From Isochrysis galbana (lineage: Eukaryota; Haptophyta; Isochrysidales; Isochrysidaceae), in NCBI GenBank assembly GCA_018136815.1, contig CM030940.1, positions 18,701-82,700 on the forward strand: 64,000 nucleotides of DNA, in the 5' to 3' direction. The notes beneath the pieces were generated by a model. It saw nothing but the letters and a program-made list of their open reading frames with translations, was not told the DNA's origin and searched no databases. Of the stretch, positions 13,801-23,812 are shown piece after piece (position 1 is the stretch's first letter; every line of letters begins with the position of its first letter). Both the position numbers and the translations under genes were made by a program.

Positions 13801-16105
13801 CAGAGCTAGGTGGCGTTTGCGCCGCCCCGGCCACGCGAGCAGCCGACTCGGCCGAGGTGGCAGCGGCCCCAACGGCAGCAGCCGCTGCACCCCACGTCGG
13901 AACGTCAAGGCGAGCGAGCCATCGGCGCTTCGCCTCCTCTTCGCGCGAGAGTAGCTCACACGCCTCGTCGATTCCCGAGTTGCAGTCGTCCGTCAGAGCA
14001 GCGATGTCGGCGGCCTCGTTGGCCACGTTCGCCATCGTGGTCGCCGCCTGCCGCCACGTTGGCGCGTCAAGCCGCGCAAGCCACTTCTGCTTCGCAATCT
14101 CTTCCGCAGACATCGTGGACGAGGCCCCGACCTCTGATGCGATCGTCGAGACTGCCTGCGCCGCTTTGCCCCACGAGAGAACGTCGAGGCGAGCGAGCCA
14201 TGCGCGCTTCGCCTCTTCCTCGCGCGACAGAATGTCGCATGCCTCGTCCTCGCCCTTGTCGCAAGCATTTGTCAGAGTCGCCAAGTCGGCGGCGTCTTGG
14301 GCGACATCCAAGATGGCAGTTGCAGCTTTGCCCCAAGTGGGCTGGTCGAGGCGAGCGAGCCACGCCCGCTTGGCCTCCTCCTCGCTCATCCGGGATGGCG
14401 TTGGTGCCGCTATGGGAGGAGCGTTGGGCGATGGCGTGGTTGCGATTGCCGGCGCACCTCGGCCCCACGTAGGCTGGTCGTGGCGAGCAAGCCATGCCCT
14501 TTTCGCTTCCTCCTCGCTCATCTTTGGTGCGGGCTGCGGTGACGTCGAGGTTGGGTTAGCGATAGAAGTTGGTTGAACGCCGCTTTCTGAGGGCTCATCT
14601 TCGCGAGTGTGCCAGCGGATCCTAGCTTCCTCCGTCGTCCGTTGGTTGGAGGAGAGAGAAGACGGCAATGCTGGAGCCGAGTCGATTCGTTCATCTTTGA
14701 CTGGAGGTGGAAAGGGCGCCGCACCCCTTCCCCAGGAAGCTGGATCCAGTTGTGCAAGCCACCTTCTCTTGGCAGACTCGCGTTCTTGGATCCACATTCG
14801 CCTAGCACTTCGCCGCTGAGCCTCCTCCTCTTCCTCACCCATTGCCGGCCCAGCTGGTGGAGACCCTCCGATCGTGCCCGTCGCCGAGGGCATGCCCGCC
14901 CTGCTCTTGAGTGCTGTTGCCTTACTCCACTGTTGCCCCAACGATGCTGCTGACATGGACGGAGGTACACGCCGACCCCATGTGGCTTGGTTTTGTCGAG
15001 AGAGCCAAAGACGCTTAGCCTCCTCTTCTTTGGATGGGGCCGTAAGTGGCAGGGTTGCGGTTGAAAACGGCTGCATCTCACGCCCGCCGGCTTTCTCTGG
15101 GCGCGCCATTGCGAGCTGCCGCTCCTTGGAAAGCACGTCCTCCGCCATCACGTCGACGTGCTCCTTCACTATTTCCAACTTTGCCTTGGCGTCGGCTGCG
15201 TCTACCTGCGCAGCCTTGAGTGCAGCAACATAATCGGTATTCGCCCGAGCCACGCGGCCATCTGCATCGAGCTTAGCTGAAGCGCTTTCACTCTTCAGGT
15301 TGCTAATCTGGATGTTTGCTGCGATAAGTGCGCCACCCTCAGCCAGTGCAGCGACGGCGAGGGCACCCCCGATGACGGTGTTGCCGTCAACGCTGCTGTA
15401 CGAGGGCATGGAAACCAAGTTGAAGATGGGGTCCAGGTCCACGGGCAGTTGGAATGGCTCAGATTGCTGCGCCTCTGAGAGGAGTGCTTCTGCTTCCACA
15501 GCGCGTGCTTCGGCTGCCTCAACTCTAGCAATCAGCTCTCGTTCCTGAGGTGAAGGCCCCGAGGGTGGGGGAGGATCTTGCTCCTTCGCTGCAGTTGCCC
15601 GCTTCTCCATGGCCTCCCTCAACTGCTGCTTCTCCCTCTCTTCCGCTTGCTGCAACTCCTTCTCCATCTCCGCACGGCTAGCCTGTAGCTGCGCGAGCTG
15701 TTCCTCCGCCCGAGCGATCTCGGCCTCAGCCGCCGACGTGCGTTCCCCTAGTGCTTGCAGCGTCGCCTCCTTCTGCGCGACTTTCATCTCAGCTGCCTTG
15801 AGACCCTCTTGCACTTCTGCCGGGAGCTTCTCCAGCGCGTCAGGTCCTCGTGCCGGCTCGCCGAAGCGATTGCCCGCGAGTGCTCCCAGTGCACCGGCTG
15901 CTATTCCCGTCAGTATCGCCCTGCGGTTGGCGCCAGCATTCGCAGCCGTCTCCAGCGCGGCAATCTCGTCCATCAGCCGGTCCCTGCTGGACTGCTGCTG
16001 CATGCGTGCGATGGCGGTACGCTGCGCAGCCTTTCCCCGGTGGAGCGTGCTCTCGGGCCAGTGCAGCGCCGGCGCGAGCAACACCCCTAGTAGAGGGAGC
16101 ATCAT
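4822..16105 (-). CDS. Giant tandem-repeat protein with plastid-type leader and CP12-like cysteine pairs
   Basis: Read as one gene interrupted by the N gap; the two sides are in different frames, which an arbitrary 100-N filler explains. I chose the ATG at 16105 because it gives a hydrophobic leader (MMLPLLGVLLAPALHW) and a basic, Gln-rich transit-like segment. A longer in-frame start exists at 16168. RR followed by a hydrophobic stretch (residues 61-78) resembles a Tat/thylakoid signal. A coiled coil (about 88-175), a second hydrophobic stretch (about 225-250) and another helical region follow. The rest is dozens of copies of EEEAKRAWLARLDxPTWG, often followed by an Ala-rich helix and a C-x2-G-x4-C pair (e.g. 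CDTGDDEAC) like the N-terminal pair of CP12. The downstream half (below 8500) has more diverged copies (WLARVD). The end has a hydrophobic segment (FCVLLVLFFAP). The function is unknown; a scaffold or enzyme-linker role in the plastid is inference. More introns may exist near the 3' end. Confidence 0.75.
8501..8600. other. Assembly gap of 100 N inside the repeat gene
   Basis: A run of exactly 100 N, which usually marks a gap of unknown size. It falls in the repeat array of the giant gene, so the true number of repeats and the total protein length are unknown. Confidence 0.95.
9970..14290 (-). repeat. Tandem array of 711/714-bp coding blocks
   Basis: Equivalent points recur at 10243, 10957, 11668, 12382, 13096 and 13810, giving periods of 714, 711, 714, 714 and 714. 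Each block encodes about 238 residues with five WLARLD motifs and two Cys pairs. The five blocks are nearly identical at DNA level. Differences are a few point changes plus one 3-base deletion in a Gly/Ala run (block near 11550). Flanking blocks on both sides are clearly diverged, so the middle was made recently by unequal exchange or gene conversion. The copy number could be affected by assembly. Confidence 0.93.
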
Positions 16106-16209
16106 GTCAGAGAAAGAAAGAGAGGCTCTCCCCCCTCGCGACTCTGCCCGTCCCCCGCTTGCACGCACTCAGGTGGACGGCGACGAGGGTAGTGCGAGAG
16201 AGAGAGGGG

Positions 16210-16293
<84 letters not shown>

Positions 16294-17340
16294 GGTGATG
16301 GGGCGACGTCTGTCTGGGCCCACCAACGACCCCCGTTTTCCTCCTCTTTCTTCCCTCGAGGGCGCGAAAGGCAAGGCGAGAGGGGACAGCGGGCTCGCGC
16401 GGGGGGGGGCTGTGTCGCACTGGGTGGATAGAGCGCGCGCGGGGTGGGGGGGGGGGGGGGAGGGGGGGGGGAGTCCCTCCGCCGCGGGGGGCGGGGGGGG
16501 AGGGGGCGGGGGCCGCGGGGGGAAAGGGCGGGACCCCCCTCATCAGCGCAATCAGCGTCATCAGGCGAGCCGCCCGCGCGCCTGACGGAGCAGCTGATGG
16601 GAGATCGGACGAGCTCGCGCGAGCAACCTTCCCTTTCCCCCCGCCCCCCCGCCCCCCCCCCCTTCCCCCCTTCCCCCCCCCGCGGCTTGCCCCCCCCCCG
16701 CCCTCATCGCGCCCCCCCCCTCCCCCCCAGGCAACCTCCGCCGCCCCCGGTTCCCGCCCAAACCCCCTCCAGCCAGCCAGGCAAGCAACCTTACCTCTCT
16801 GTGGGGTTTGAACTCCTGACTCCGGGGGTTAGCCAACTCCCCCGGCGCGTGCCTATGCACGTCGTGGCCTAGTCTCCCGAGCCGCCGGCCTAGTCTCCCG
16901 AGCCGCTCTGCGTATGGCCCAGGCGAGCCGGCGCCGGCCAGAGGCACCACCGGCGCCCACTCGGCCGCCATGGCGTCGCACTCGCCCGCCGTCGAGTCAC
17001 CGGACCCGACGCGCGTGTCAGCGCGCAATGCGCAATGCGCAGCGCTGACGAAAACCCTAGCCCTAGCTATGAAAAACAGCGGTTGATAGGTCTTGAAAAA
17101 CAGAAAAACAGTGGTTGAGGTCTAGAAAAACCGTAAAAGCAGCTGTTTTTGTTTTTGGGAATGCAAAAAAAACAGCAAAAAACAGTGCGAAAAACAGTAT
17201 AACAGTGGGGCCGTGGGACCAAATACAGTAGGGGGGCCTCCCCCCCCCGCGCGAAACGCGGAACGCCTCTCCCTTTCTCTCGCGAGTCGCGAGAGTGGCT
17301 CGCGGCGTCGTCGTGCTCCCCTCCCCCCCATTCCCCACCC
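16106..17340. repeat. Simple-sequence region upstream of the repeat gene
   Basis: It contains a (GA)n tract at 16195-16290, about 90 bases upstream of the repeat gene start, then long G runs (16440-16520) and C runs (16640-16740). A short duplicated CCTAGTCTCCCGAGCCGC lies near 16870-16905. From 17065 to 17230 the sequence is A-rich with many AACAGT and AAACAG motifs, resembling 38995-39090. No gene is supported here. The reverse strand around 16805-16860 looks faintly tRNA-like but does not form a tRNA. Confidence 0.6.
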
Positions 17341-17601
17341 ATGGCCAACCGCCCAGTCTTCAACCCCAACCCCACCCGGTCATCGCGATCAGCGAGCCGG
17401 GTGGTGGACAGTGACAGCGACAGCGAGACAGCGAGAGCGGCGGTGCGGTGCTCGCCGCGGCTGGGGCTGGGTGCTGGGTGGTCTCCAGATGTAGCGAAGT
17501 GGGATAGCGACGAGGACACGGATGCCGAGGATGATTGGATGGCGGACGAGGCGGTAGACCCAAGCGCTGATATGATAAAGCAGTTAATTGCCTCTGATTG
17601 A
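17341..17601 (+). CDS. Small acidic protein of a repeated SDED family
   Basis: An 86-residue ORF starting MANRPVFNPNPTRSSRS and ending in WSPDVAKWDSDEDTD followed by an acidic tail. Its relative at 39205-39959 has the same start theme (PNPNPNRASRS) and the same core (WKPDVVPWESDEDSD). Both lie just downstream of an ACAGT-rich leader. The shared leader and ORF suggest a mobile or duplicated unit. I do not recognise the family. The spacing of the Trp and acidic residues is conserved, which argues for real coding at some time. Confidence 0.4.
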   Translation: MANRPVFNPNPTRSSRSASRVVDSDSDSETARAAVRCSPRLGLGAGWSPDVAKWDSDEDTDAEDDWMADEAVDPSADMIKQLIASD

Positions 17602-17673
17602 TGCGTGTAAACTTGTGAACACAATATCAATACCGTAAGCGTAGTATAGTAGGTAGGAGTAGAGAGTAGAGTG

Positions 17674-17735
17674 TAGCATCCGCGATCGACCTTTTTGTTT
17701 TAGAAGTTGTCTGGCCGTTTCTATGTCCCCTCCTT
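17674..17735 (-). repeat. Inverted copy of the tail of the SINE-like repeat
   Basis: Read on the minus strand it matches 4111-4170, including GACAACTTCTAAAACAAAAA and the following TCGATCGCGGATGC. The homology stops before the A-box part of the 3965-4170 copy. Confidence 0.7.
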
Positions 17736-18540
17736 GTAGGCTAGCCACGAGTCACTGAGAGTCACCGTCGCAGGATCCTACATTCGCCCTCTTTGCCCTC
17801 GCCTCCTTAGTCGCCTCCCTTGTCGCCTGCTTGAGGATCCTACATTCGCCCTCTTTGCCCTCGCCTCCTTTGTCGCCTCCCTTGTCGCCTGCTTGCCCCT
17901 CACCTGGCTTACCTCCTTGCGTGCTCCTCGCGTTTTTAGGCTAAGTCGCGCGTTCAGGTATCGCCGGTGCAAGGAACCGCCCCCTTGTGCCTTGTGTGAC
18001 CCCTGATTTTCCCCCTCAGGTGTTGGCCGTTGGATTATATCGTGGCGCTCTTTTACTTCGGTCTTCATCAACTCACTTAAGGGTTTTCGAAAGATTCCTT
18101 CCTTATTCTTGTGCGTAACTGTCGCCCCCGTCGGATCGTCCGTCGCCCCATCGCTCTCTTGTCGGCATTCTCTTCCTAGTTCGGTCTGTCAGCAGGTTCC
18201 TGTGCCTGTGCGTCCCGTGATAAGGATACGTAAGTACGTAAGTGTGGAGAGTGTTGACGTGAGTGTGGTGTCATCTCGTCGGTCCATCGGACTCTAGCCG
18301 TCTGTCGTCTGTCGTTCTCCGTTCGTCGCTCTCGTTATCGTTCTCGTTCCCATTCTCGTCCCTCGTTCTCAACACTACCTCAATACCAAACCTCTCCACT
18401 CCCACTCCCTCAGCCCCAGCCTATCAATCCCGAACCGCCCAATCATGTCCGCTGCTATACTCGCGGTACTATGTACTTTCGTGTATCACGTGAATAATCA
18501 TAGATAGATACATAAGTCATAAGTGCGCGACGAACCATCA
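17736..18540. repeat. Non-coding stretch with a 62-bp tandem duplication
   Basis: A unit starting GGATCCTACATTCGCCCTCT is repeated at 17773 and 17835 (period 62). The following sequence to about 18490 is pyrimidine-rich, rich in CGTC and CTCGTT, and resembles a retroelement leader in style, but I find no LTR partner. No gene is supported. Confidence 0.5.
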
Positions 18541-18552
18541 GAACCATTTACG

Positions 18553-18662
18553 CATGTCTAATGGACATTTTGGGGGACATTTGGGTGCAAAATTTTGATG
18601 TCTCGAGACATTTTTTTCGGACGATTTGGGCACAAAAAACGGGACATTACCGCCTACCCCTA
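18553..18662 (+). mobile_element. Right end of a hAT-like DNA element
   Basis: The last 21 bases (18642-18662) end in GCCTACCCCTA, the same style as the 21-bp right end of the hAT-like element at 47073-47093. The preceding 90 bases hold clustered GGACAT or GACATTT motifs, parallel to the GGATAT clusters of that element. No matching left end was found in the window, so this is a fragment or solo end. Confidence 0.4.
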
Positions 18663-18909
18663 CCGCCGAACGGCTATCTCGGAAGCCGGAGTCGACACTT
18701 GACCCGGGCTCATGGAAACAGATTTGCCCCGGAGATAGTCGCGACCCGACTCTCCGAAATTCGTGTACGTCTACAAGTTCTTCTATTACTCCATTACTCC
18801 GCACGCTATTAGGATATTGGGGGCCGATTCTCCATTCTCGCTCGCTGGCCCTCTAGGAATCTATTTCTACGGATACTATGCTGTCATCGGTTTCTTCTAA
18901 CTCTAACTC

Positions 18910-18988
18910 TCCTAGGTCTTTCGACGGCCAAAAATCTGCCCAAATATGTAGAAAAATCTTTAAATATTCTGGCCTGGGCCTGGGCCTA
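18910..18988 (+). mobile_element. Second hAT-like right-end fragment
   Basis: It ends with GGCCTGGGCCTGGGCCTA (18971-18988), close to the reverse complement of the left end of the 45770-47093 element. Upstream it contains TGCCCAAATATG, also shared in theme. Weak, but it agrees with a repeated hAT-like family. Confidence 0.35.
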
Positions 18989-19055
18989 ACGCCCCTTAGA
19001 GGGGGCCTTTGCCTTTGACCCCCGCCGAAAAACGGTGGCCACAAAGGAGGGAGTT

Positions 19056-19145
19056 TGAAACACGGTGAAAACGGTGAAAAACACGTTTTTGACCTCCGAA
19101 AAGAGAAAAGAAACACTGTACACTATTCCTGTGTCTCATAAGCTA
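19056..19145 (+). repeat. Short interspersed repeat, copy 1
   Basis: GAAACACGGTGAAAA, then TTTTTGACCTCCG, ACACTGTACACTATTCCTG and a final CTAGG recur at 26203-26278 with small changes. The family is unknown. Confidence 0.5.
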
Positions 19146-19199
19146 GGACGACAGGCCAGGACGCGCGAGGCAGGCGAGCCTGCCACTCTGCCACTGAGA

Positions 19200-19358
19200 G
19201 AGTGGGTCAGCAGGGCAGTGGGCTCCTAGCAAGCCATCAGGCGTGCCAGGAGCATGGGTGGTTCCTCCCCCATGGCAGCATGGCAGGGGAGGAATGGGAG
19301 TGGAGAGAGGGGGGGCTCGTGCCCCCCCATGGGCGACGAACTAAGTATAAACTTAGTT
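19200..19358 (-). mobile_element. LINE-type 5' end fragment, minus strand
   Basis: It ends (on the plus strand) in the 20-bp palindrome at 19339-19358, which on the minus strand reads AACTAAGTTTATACTTAGTT. That is the same motif that starts the LINE at 26334. The body is about 85-90% alike to 44310-44458, including GCAAGCCATCAGGCGTGCC. On the minus strand an ATGG follows the palindrome, as in the LINE. This is probably the 5' end of a related element. The identification as LINE rests on the shared start only. Confidence 0.5.
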
Positions 19359-19920
19359 GCAAAAGGACATCGGATATGTGCTGATATGTGCTTCCCATCA
19401 CTATACTCTATACTAGCCTTGGCTGAAAGTTTTGTGGCCTCTAGAGCTCGTTGAAATTTTGACCCTTTTTTGTGTATGACCGCCCTAGAGAAGTGAGAAG
19501 CTCTAGCCTCTAGCCTCTAGTCGCAGTGTCGCAGTTGGATTTTTTTATCGTGTCCAGGTTCTGGGTTGAGGTGTAGAGTTTCGTCAGCAAGCCTGCCGGC
19601 CGGGAAGGGGGGAGCGGACATGGACATTTCCCCGAGACTTCGCCTTCCCCTCTCGGGTGGGAAGGCGAGAAGCAGAAGTTGTCTAGTAAAGGACGAATCA
19701 TACTGTTTACCCTAGAAAGCACAACAGAACAGTTTGTTCTGCGCTCTCTAGATCTCGATATAATCTCCTCTTCTATGTAATGCTGAGCCCATGGGCCATC
19801 AACCTGGTGCCTTGGGGAGGGGGAGGGGGGGGGAGAGGGAAAGAAACTGAGTTGGTAAGAGAGAGAAATTCACCTGGTGGCGCCCTCATTGCGTGGGGCT
19901 GAGCGGCGGAGGGGGCGGGG
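19359..19920. other. Intergenic stretch, nothing recognised
   Basis: Mixed-composition DNA between the LINE-type fragment and the GA-rich repeat. I see no gene, RNA or repeat family here. Confidence 0.35.
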
Positions 19921-20435
19921 GGGGGGGGGGGGGGCGAGAGAGAGAAGAGAGAAGAGAGAAGAGAGAAGAGAGAAGAGAGAAGAGAGAAGAGAGAAGAGAG
20001 AAGAGAGAAGAGAGAAGAGAGAAGAGAGAAGAGAGAAGAGAGAAGAGAGAAGAGAGAAGAGAGAAGAGAGAAGAGAGAAGAGAGAAGAGAGAAGAGAGAA
20101 GAGAGAAGAGAGAAGAGAGAAGAGAGAAGAGAGAAGAGAGAAGAGAGAAGAGAGAAGAGAGAAGAGAGAAGAGAGAAGAGAGAAGAGAGAAGAGAGAATA
20201 AGAGAGAAGAGAGAAGAGAGAAGAGAGATAGGAAAGAGAGAGAGAGGGAGAGCGAGAGAGAGGGAGAGAGAGAGAGAGAGAGAGAGTACAACAGAGAGAG
20301 AGAGAGAGTGAGGCAGAGGAGGGTGAGAAGAGAGAGGGCGAGGAGAGAGAGAGGGAGAAGGGGGGGCACAAGGGGTAAAGAGAAAGAGAGGAAAGGAGAG
20401 AGAGGGGGACGAGAGAGAGAGAGAGAGACCGCGCG
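19921..20435. repeat. Heptamer (AGAGAAG)n and GA-rich tract
   Basis: A run of G is followed by about 40 copies of a 7-base unit (19938-20225), then mixed GA repeats up to the start of the PDZ gene. Because 7 is not divisible by 3, all frames give repetitive Arg/Glu/Lys or Ser/Leu ORFs; those ORFs are artefacts of the repeat. The tract directly abuts the ATG of the PDZ gene. Confidence 0.95.
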
Positions 20436-20439
20436 CGCG

Positions 20440-21794
20440 ATGTCCCCTCTGCTTCTCCTTCTTCTTCCCTCCTCTCTGGTGCCAAGTGCTCGTCTGCGTG
20501 CAGTTCCGTCTCGTTCCGGGGGGGCACCGATCGCCACCCTCTTCGACGGCGTAAAGGACGCCTTCGGCGGCGGCGACAAGCCCATCGTGGCTGCTGACCG
20601 TGTGACGCCCTTCGACAGATGGCTGGGGCTCGACAAGGGGCTCGAGGCAGAAGCAGAGGCGGGAGAGGCGGTGCGATCAGATCCCGCGCTCTATCCTGCT
20701 CCGCCTCCCACTCCTCCCCTCCTGTACATGCACACCTTTCATCTGGCCCAACCGTTCACACACCCCTCCCATGCTCGACTCGCTTCTTCTCCTTTGCCCC
20801 CCCCTCCCCCCACCTGACCCTCTCTGATCTCCTCTCCTGCTCACCTACGTTGGAATTGAAACACCGAGCACAGCCCAGAGAGGGTCTCCTAGACGCGTTC
20901 CTATCCATCCGCCCAACACACCACGCCTCTCTATATCTGCTCTGCTCTCTCTTGCCAGTGTTTGGCTTCTCCGCTTCCATCCCTCTGCTCGGTCTCCTCT
21001 TTCTCCTCTCCCTCGCGCCCTTGTCTCAAGAAGGGGATCCAGACTGAGGGCGAGGCGGCAGAGGCAGCGCGCTAGACGCGCCTTCCCGCTTCCAACCCCC
21101 TTTGGCTCGACCCCTTCTCTGCCCTACTTTTCGGAACACACGCCCTGCTCTTCTTCCCTCGATTTGCTCTCCTCTCTCGCTCCTCCTCATGCCTAGTGAA
21201 GTGGCTCGGGCGGAGGGTAAGGTAGAAAGGAGACGTGCTAGCACAAGCCACATCTCTCCACCCGGTTCTGCATGGGTGTGCTGGTTTTCTATTCCCTCTT
21301 TCTCGACCCCAACGTGTGTAGAGTCGGAATGCGAGTAGGGCAAGGGAGCCCTCCCTCTCGCTAGTCAACGAGGGTCCAATCCACGAGGGTCCCACACACC
21401 AGCAACAAACACCTACCCTCCTTGGTCCTGCTCACAGGGGCAGTCGGTCACATATGTTGACCCTTCCGATGTGAAGAACTATCTCACCATCGAGCTCTCC
21501 AAGCCGATGGGTATCGCGTTCGTCGAGAACGAGGGGGAGTGCGGAGGAATCTACGTGGACGATCTACTGCCTGACGGATCCGCAGCGTCGGCCACGCCAG
21601 CACTCGCACGACGCGACCAGCTGGTGGCAGTTGACTCGCAGCTTGTCCTTGGGCAGGACTTTGACACTGCGCTTGGAGCCATTCAGAACTCGGGTGGCCA
21701 AACGACAAAGCTTGTCTTCTTCCGTGGGCCGACATCCTTCCTCTACGGCCCCACCAAAGCGTCGGCTGAGTGGTACCAGGAGAACTTGCTCTAA
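20440..21794 (+). CDS. PDZ-domain protein with plastid-type leader, two exons
   Basis: Exon 1 is 20440-20670 and exon 2 is 21438-21794; the intron (20671-21437) has GT and CACAG borders and both exons join in phase 0, giving about 195 residues. The start MSPLLLLLLPSSLVPSA is a signal peptide and is followed by an Arg/Ser-rich transit-like segment. The PDZ domain covers about residues 85-180: YLTIELSKPMGIAFVEN holds the carboxylate-binding loop (MGIAF), and GGIYVDDLLPDGSAAS and DQLVAVDSQLV are the usual PDZ strands. The conserved end FLYGPTKASAEWY is not part of the PDZ core. PDZ domains bind C-terminal tails of partner proteins. A plastid adaptor is likely; the partner is unknown. Confidence 0.8.
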
Positions 21795-22590
21795 GTGAAT
21801 TAACGTGCACCTGCGCGGGAGTTGCCGCTCCAGTGGGATTTAATTTCCCTGGTTCGTGCACACATTGAGCTCTAACGTTCAGAGTCGAGTGCTCTTCTCA
21901 TGCCCGTGCTGATGCGCGCCATAGAGTCTTCTGTATGACCAGACGGTGTATGGAGCTCTTGTCTCTCCGCTGCCCAATGATTCGCTAGCCCAAGACCATC
22001 GCTATGCACTCGCAGTGCCATCTAGAGCTCATGTCCATGCCAACATTTTACATCTCTGCATTTCTCGATGGTGGATGTTGGGTGGGTGCGTATAGCACGC
22101 TACGGCGGTTTTGGGTTTTAGCGGATGCTAAAAATCTCCACGCTGCGGTGTGCGCTGGTGCGTGCATTCTAAAATAATAATAAACCTTTTAATGTTCTCA
22201 CCGCGGCCGTGGACCCACTGCTTTTTTTTCTTTCACACAGCAAATTTTCTACACCCCCACTCCCCTGGCCCTTCTCCTTCTCCCCCCGTCACAATGCAGG
22301 CGACTCCTCCCGTGCGCTACTAGGGACTAGGGGTAGGGGGATAGGGGTGAAGGGTGCTGAAGGGCTTAGATATGTTCCGGTGGCCCGCTACCCCCACCGG
22401 TGATCTTCCTCCCCCCCCCTTCCTCCTGTGTCTCCGGGGAGGCGGCGGCCTCGGTCCCGACTGTCGCATTCGCGAATCGACACTCGTTAGGCTCCGCTCT
22501 TCGGCCTTCGTTGTTCGGCATTTATCGTTATAATTTATAACTCGCTGCTTTCTCTCGTTCTCGGTCAAAAGCTTCGCTTGGATGCATGGG
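21795..22590. other. Intergenic stretch with a LINE-tail-like piece
   Basis: On the minus strand, positions 22182-22200 read like the 3' end of the LINE at 28954-28971 (GAGAAYATTAAAAGGTTT). Positions 22285-22335 share GGCG-x-CTCC-x-C and GTGCGCTACT with 36255-36295. No gene was seen. Confidence 0.4.
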
Positions 22591-22785
22591 TATCACAGGG
22601 TGTCTTACACCATGTCCAATATGTCATTTGTTGTTTGTTTGTGGTTCTATACCGTTAGTGCAACTCGCACGTGGCAGTCCCCCCTAGGTATCTTTTAATC
22701 ATCTTGTCATGGCGTAGCGCGATGGCGGCGCGCCGCGCCGCTCTCTCACCGCCGCCGGGGCTCGCGCTGCGGGCTCCCGGCGATA
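22591..22785 (+). repeat. 5' LTR of the TRIM element
   Basis: 195 bp, 194 of which are identical to the 3' copy. It contains GGTATCTTTTAATCATCTTG and a GC-rich end. Confidence 0.85.
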
Positions 22786-23617
22786 TGGAGCTCCCACCCA
22801 GGTGTAGAGGGGTAGGGTTGGGCTGGCTGAGCCGACTCTCGCGGACCGCCGCGAGCTGCGCGCGCTCGCGCAGTCGCTTTGGGCTGCATGGCTGCATGGC
22901 GAGTAGCGAGCCCTCCTCTCTCCCTCTCTCTCTCTCCCCCTCTGGCCTCTGGGGGAGGTGGTCCTTCTGGGCCCCTTGCTCGGGAGGGAATGGGAATGGA
23001 TCTCTTTGATCCTTGTTTGCACCCCTGCCCACATTGCTTCGCCTCGCTCGCGCGAGCTGGCCCCGTTGATCGCTGCTCGATCCAATGCTGGGCGAGTGCC
23101 CCGTCTGGGTGAGTGCCCCTCTTTCTCTTTCTCTCCGCCTCTCCCCCCTCCTTTTGTCTGGGAGAGTTGGGGTCCCGCTGGGCCTCTTCTTTGTTGCGCT
23201 GCCGTACCTTCTCTCTCCTCCCCAACTGGGAGGGTCGGTCTGTCTGACCGCGGCTTGGTTGCGCCGTCTTCTTTCTCTCTCCTCCCCCGCTGGGAGGGTC
23301 TATCGCTTTGACCACTCGGCTGCTCCCTCGCTGGAGGGTTCGCGGTCCCTCTTACCACTTGCCACTTGGCTGCACGGTCATCTCTTCTCTCTCCTCCCCG
23401 GCTGGGAGGGTCGGTCCATCTGACCGGCTCGGCTGCGCCGCAGTTTCTTCTTTCTCTCTTCTCCCCTGCTGGGAGGGGTCGTTCCTTTGTTTTGGAAAGA
23501 TTGGCCCTTTTTGTTGGCCAAGTTGCAACTTGCTTTACCATTCACATTTGACATTTGTTTGTGTTCAATTTGTGTAAGCGTCATTCGGATCTCATCCGTA
23601 CTCCGCTTAGGAGGGGG

Positions 23618-23812
23618 TATCACAGGGTGTCTTACACCATGTCCAATGTGTCATTTGTTGTTTGTTTGTGGTTCTATACCGTTAGTGCAACTCGCACGTG
23701 GCAGTCCCCCCTAGGTATCTTTTAATCATCTTGTCATGGCGTAGCGCGATGGCGGCGCGCCGCGCCGCTCTCTCACCGCCGCCGGGGCTCGCGCTGCGGG
23801 CTCCCGGCGATA
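23618..23812 (+). repeat. 3' LTR of the TRIM element
   Basis: 195 bp, preceded by the polypurine tract. The near identity with the 5' LTR indicates a young insertion. Confidence 0.85.

Larger units (their letters stand above)
22591..23812 (+). mobile_element. TRIM-type LTR retroelement
   Basis: Two direct repeats of 195 bp (22591-22785 and 23618-23812) differ at one base only (22621 A versus 23648 G). Each starts TATCACAGG and ends CCGGCGATA, so the ends form a short TATC/GATA inverted repeat. Directly after the first LTR is a candidate primer-binding site starting TGGAGCTCCCACCCAG. Directly before the second is a purine tract AGGAGGGGG (23609-23617). The 832-bp inside has no coding domain, as in terminal-repeat retrotransposons in miniature. 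It carries several copies of a CTCCYC...CTGGGAGGG hairpin followed by GGTC and CTGACC (about 23217, 23278, 23393 and 23459). No clear target duplication is seen. Orientation is set by PBS and PPT. Confidence 0.8.

Noticed and set aside
9264..14576. 1770-residue ORF on the plus strand, with many repeated shorter ORFs in the same region
   Set aside because: It is the antisense reading of the giant repeat gene; the repeats and low stop frequency come from the GC-rich coding strand. The minus strand has the leader and the conserved motif.
16795..16865. tRNA-like stretch on the minus strand
   Set aside because: A T-arm-like GGAGTTCAAACCCC and a D-arm-like GAGTTGGCTA are present but lie too close together, and no acceptor stem or anticodon arm can be formed.
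19877..20527. Long Arg/Glu/Lys and Ser/Leu ORFs in the (AGAGAAG)n tract
   Set aside because: A 7-base repeat without stop codons opens several frames; there is no protein motif.
22699..23541. 280-residue minus-strand ORF
   Set aside because: It lies inside the TRIM element and reflects the hairpin modules; no domain and no start context.
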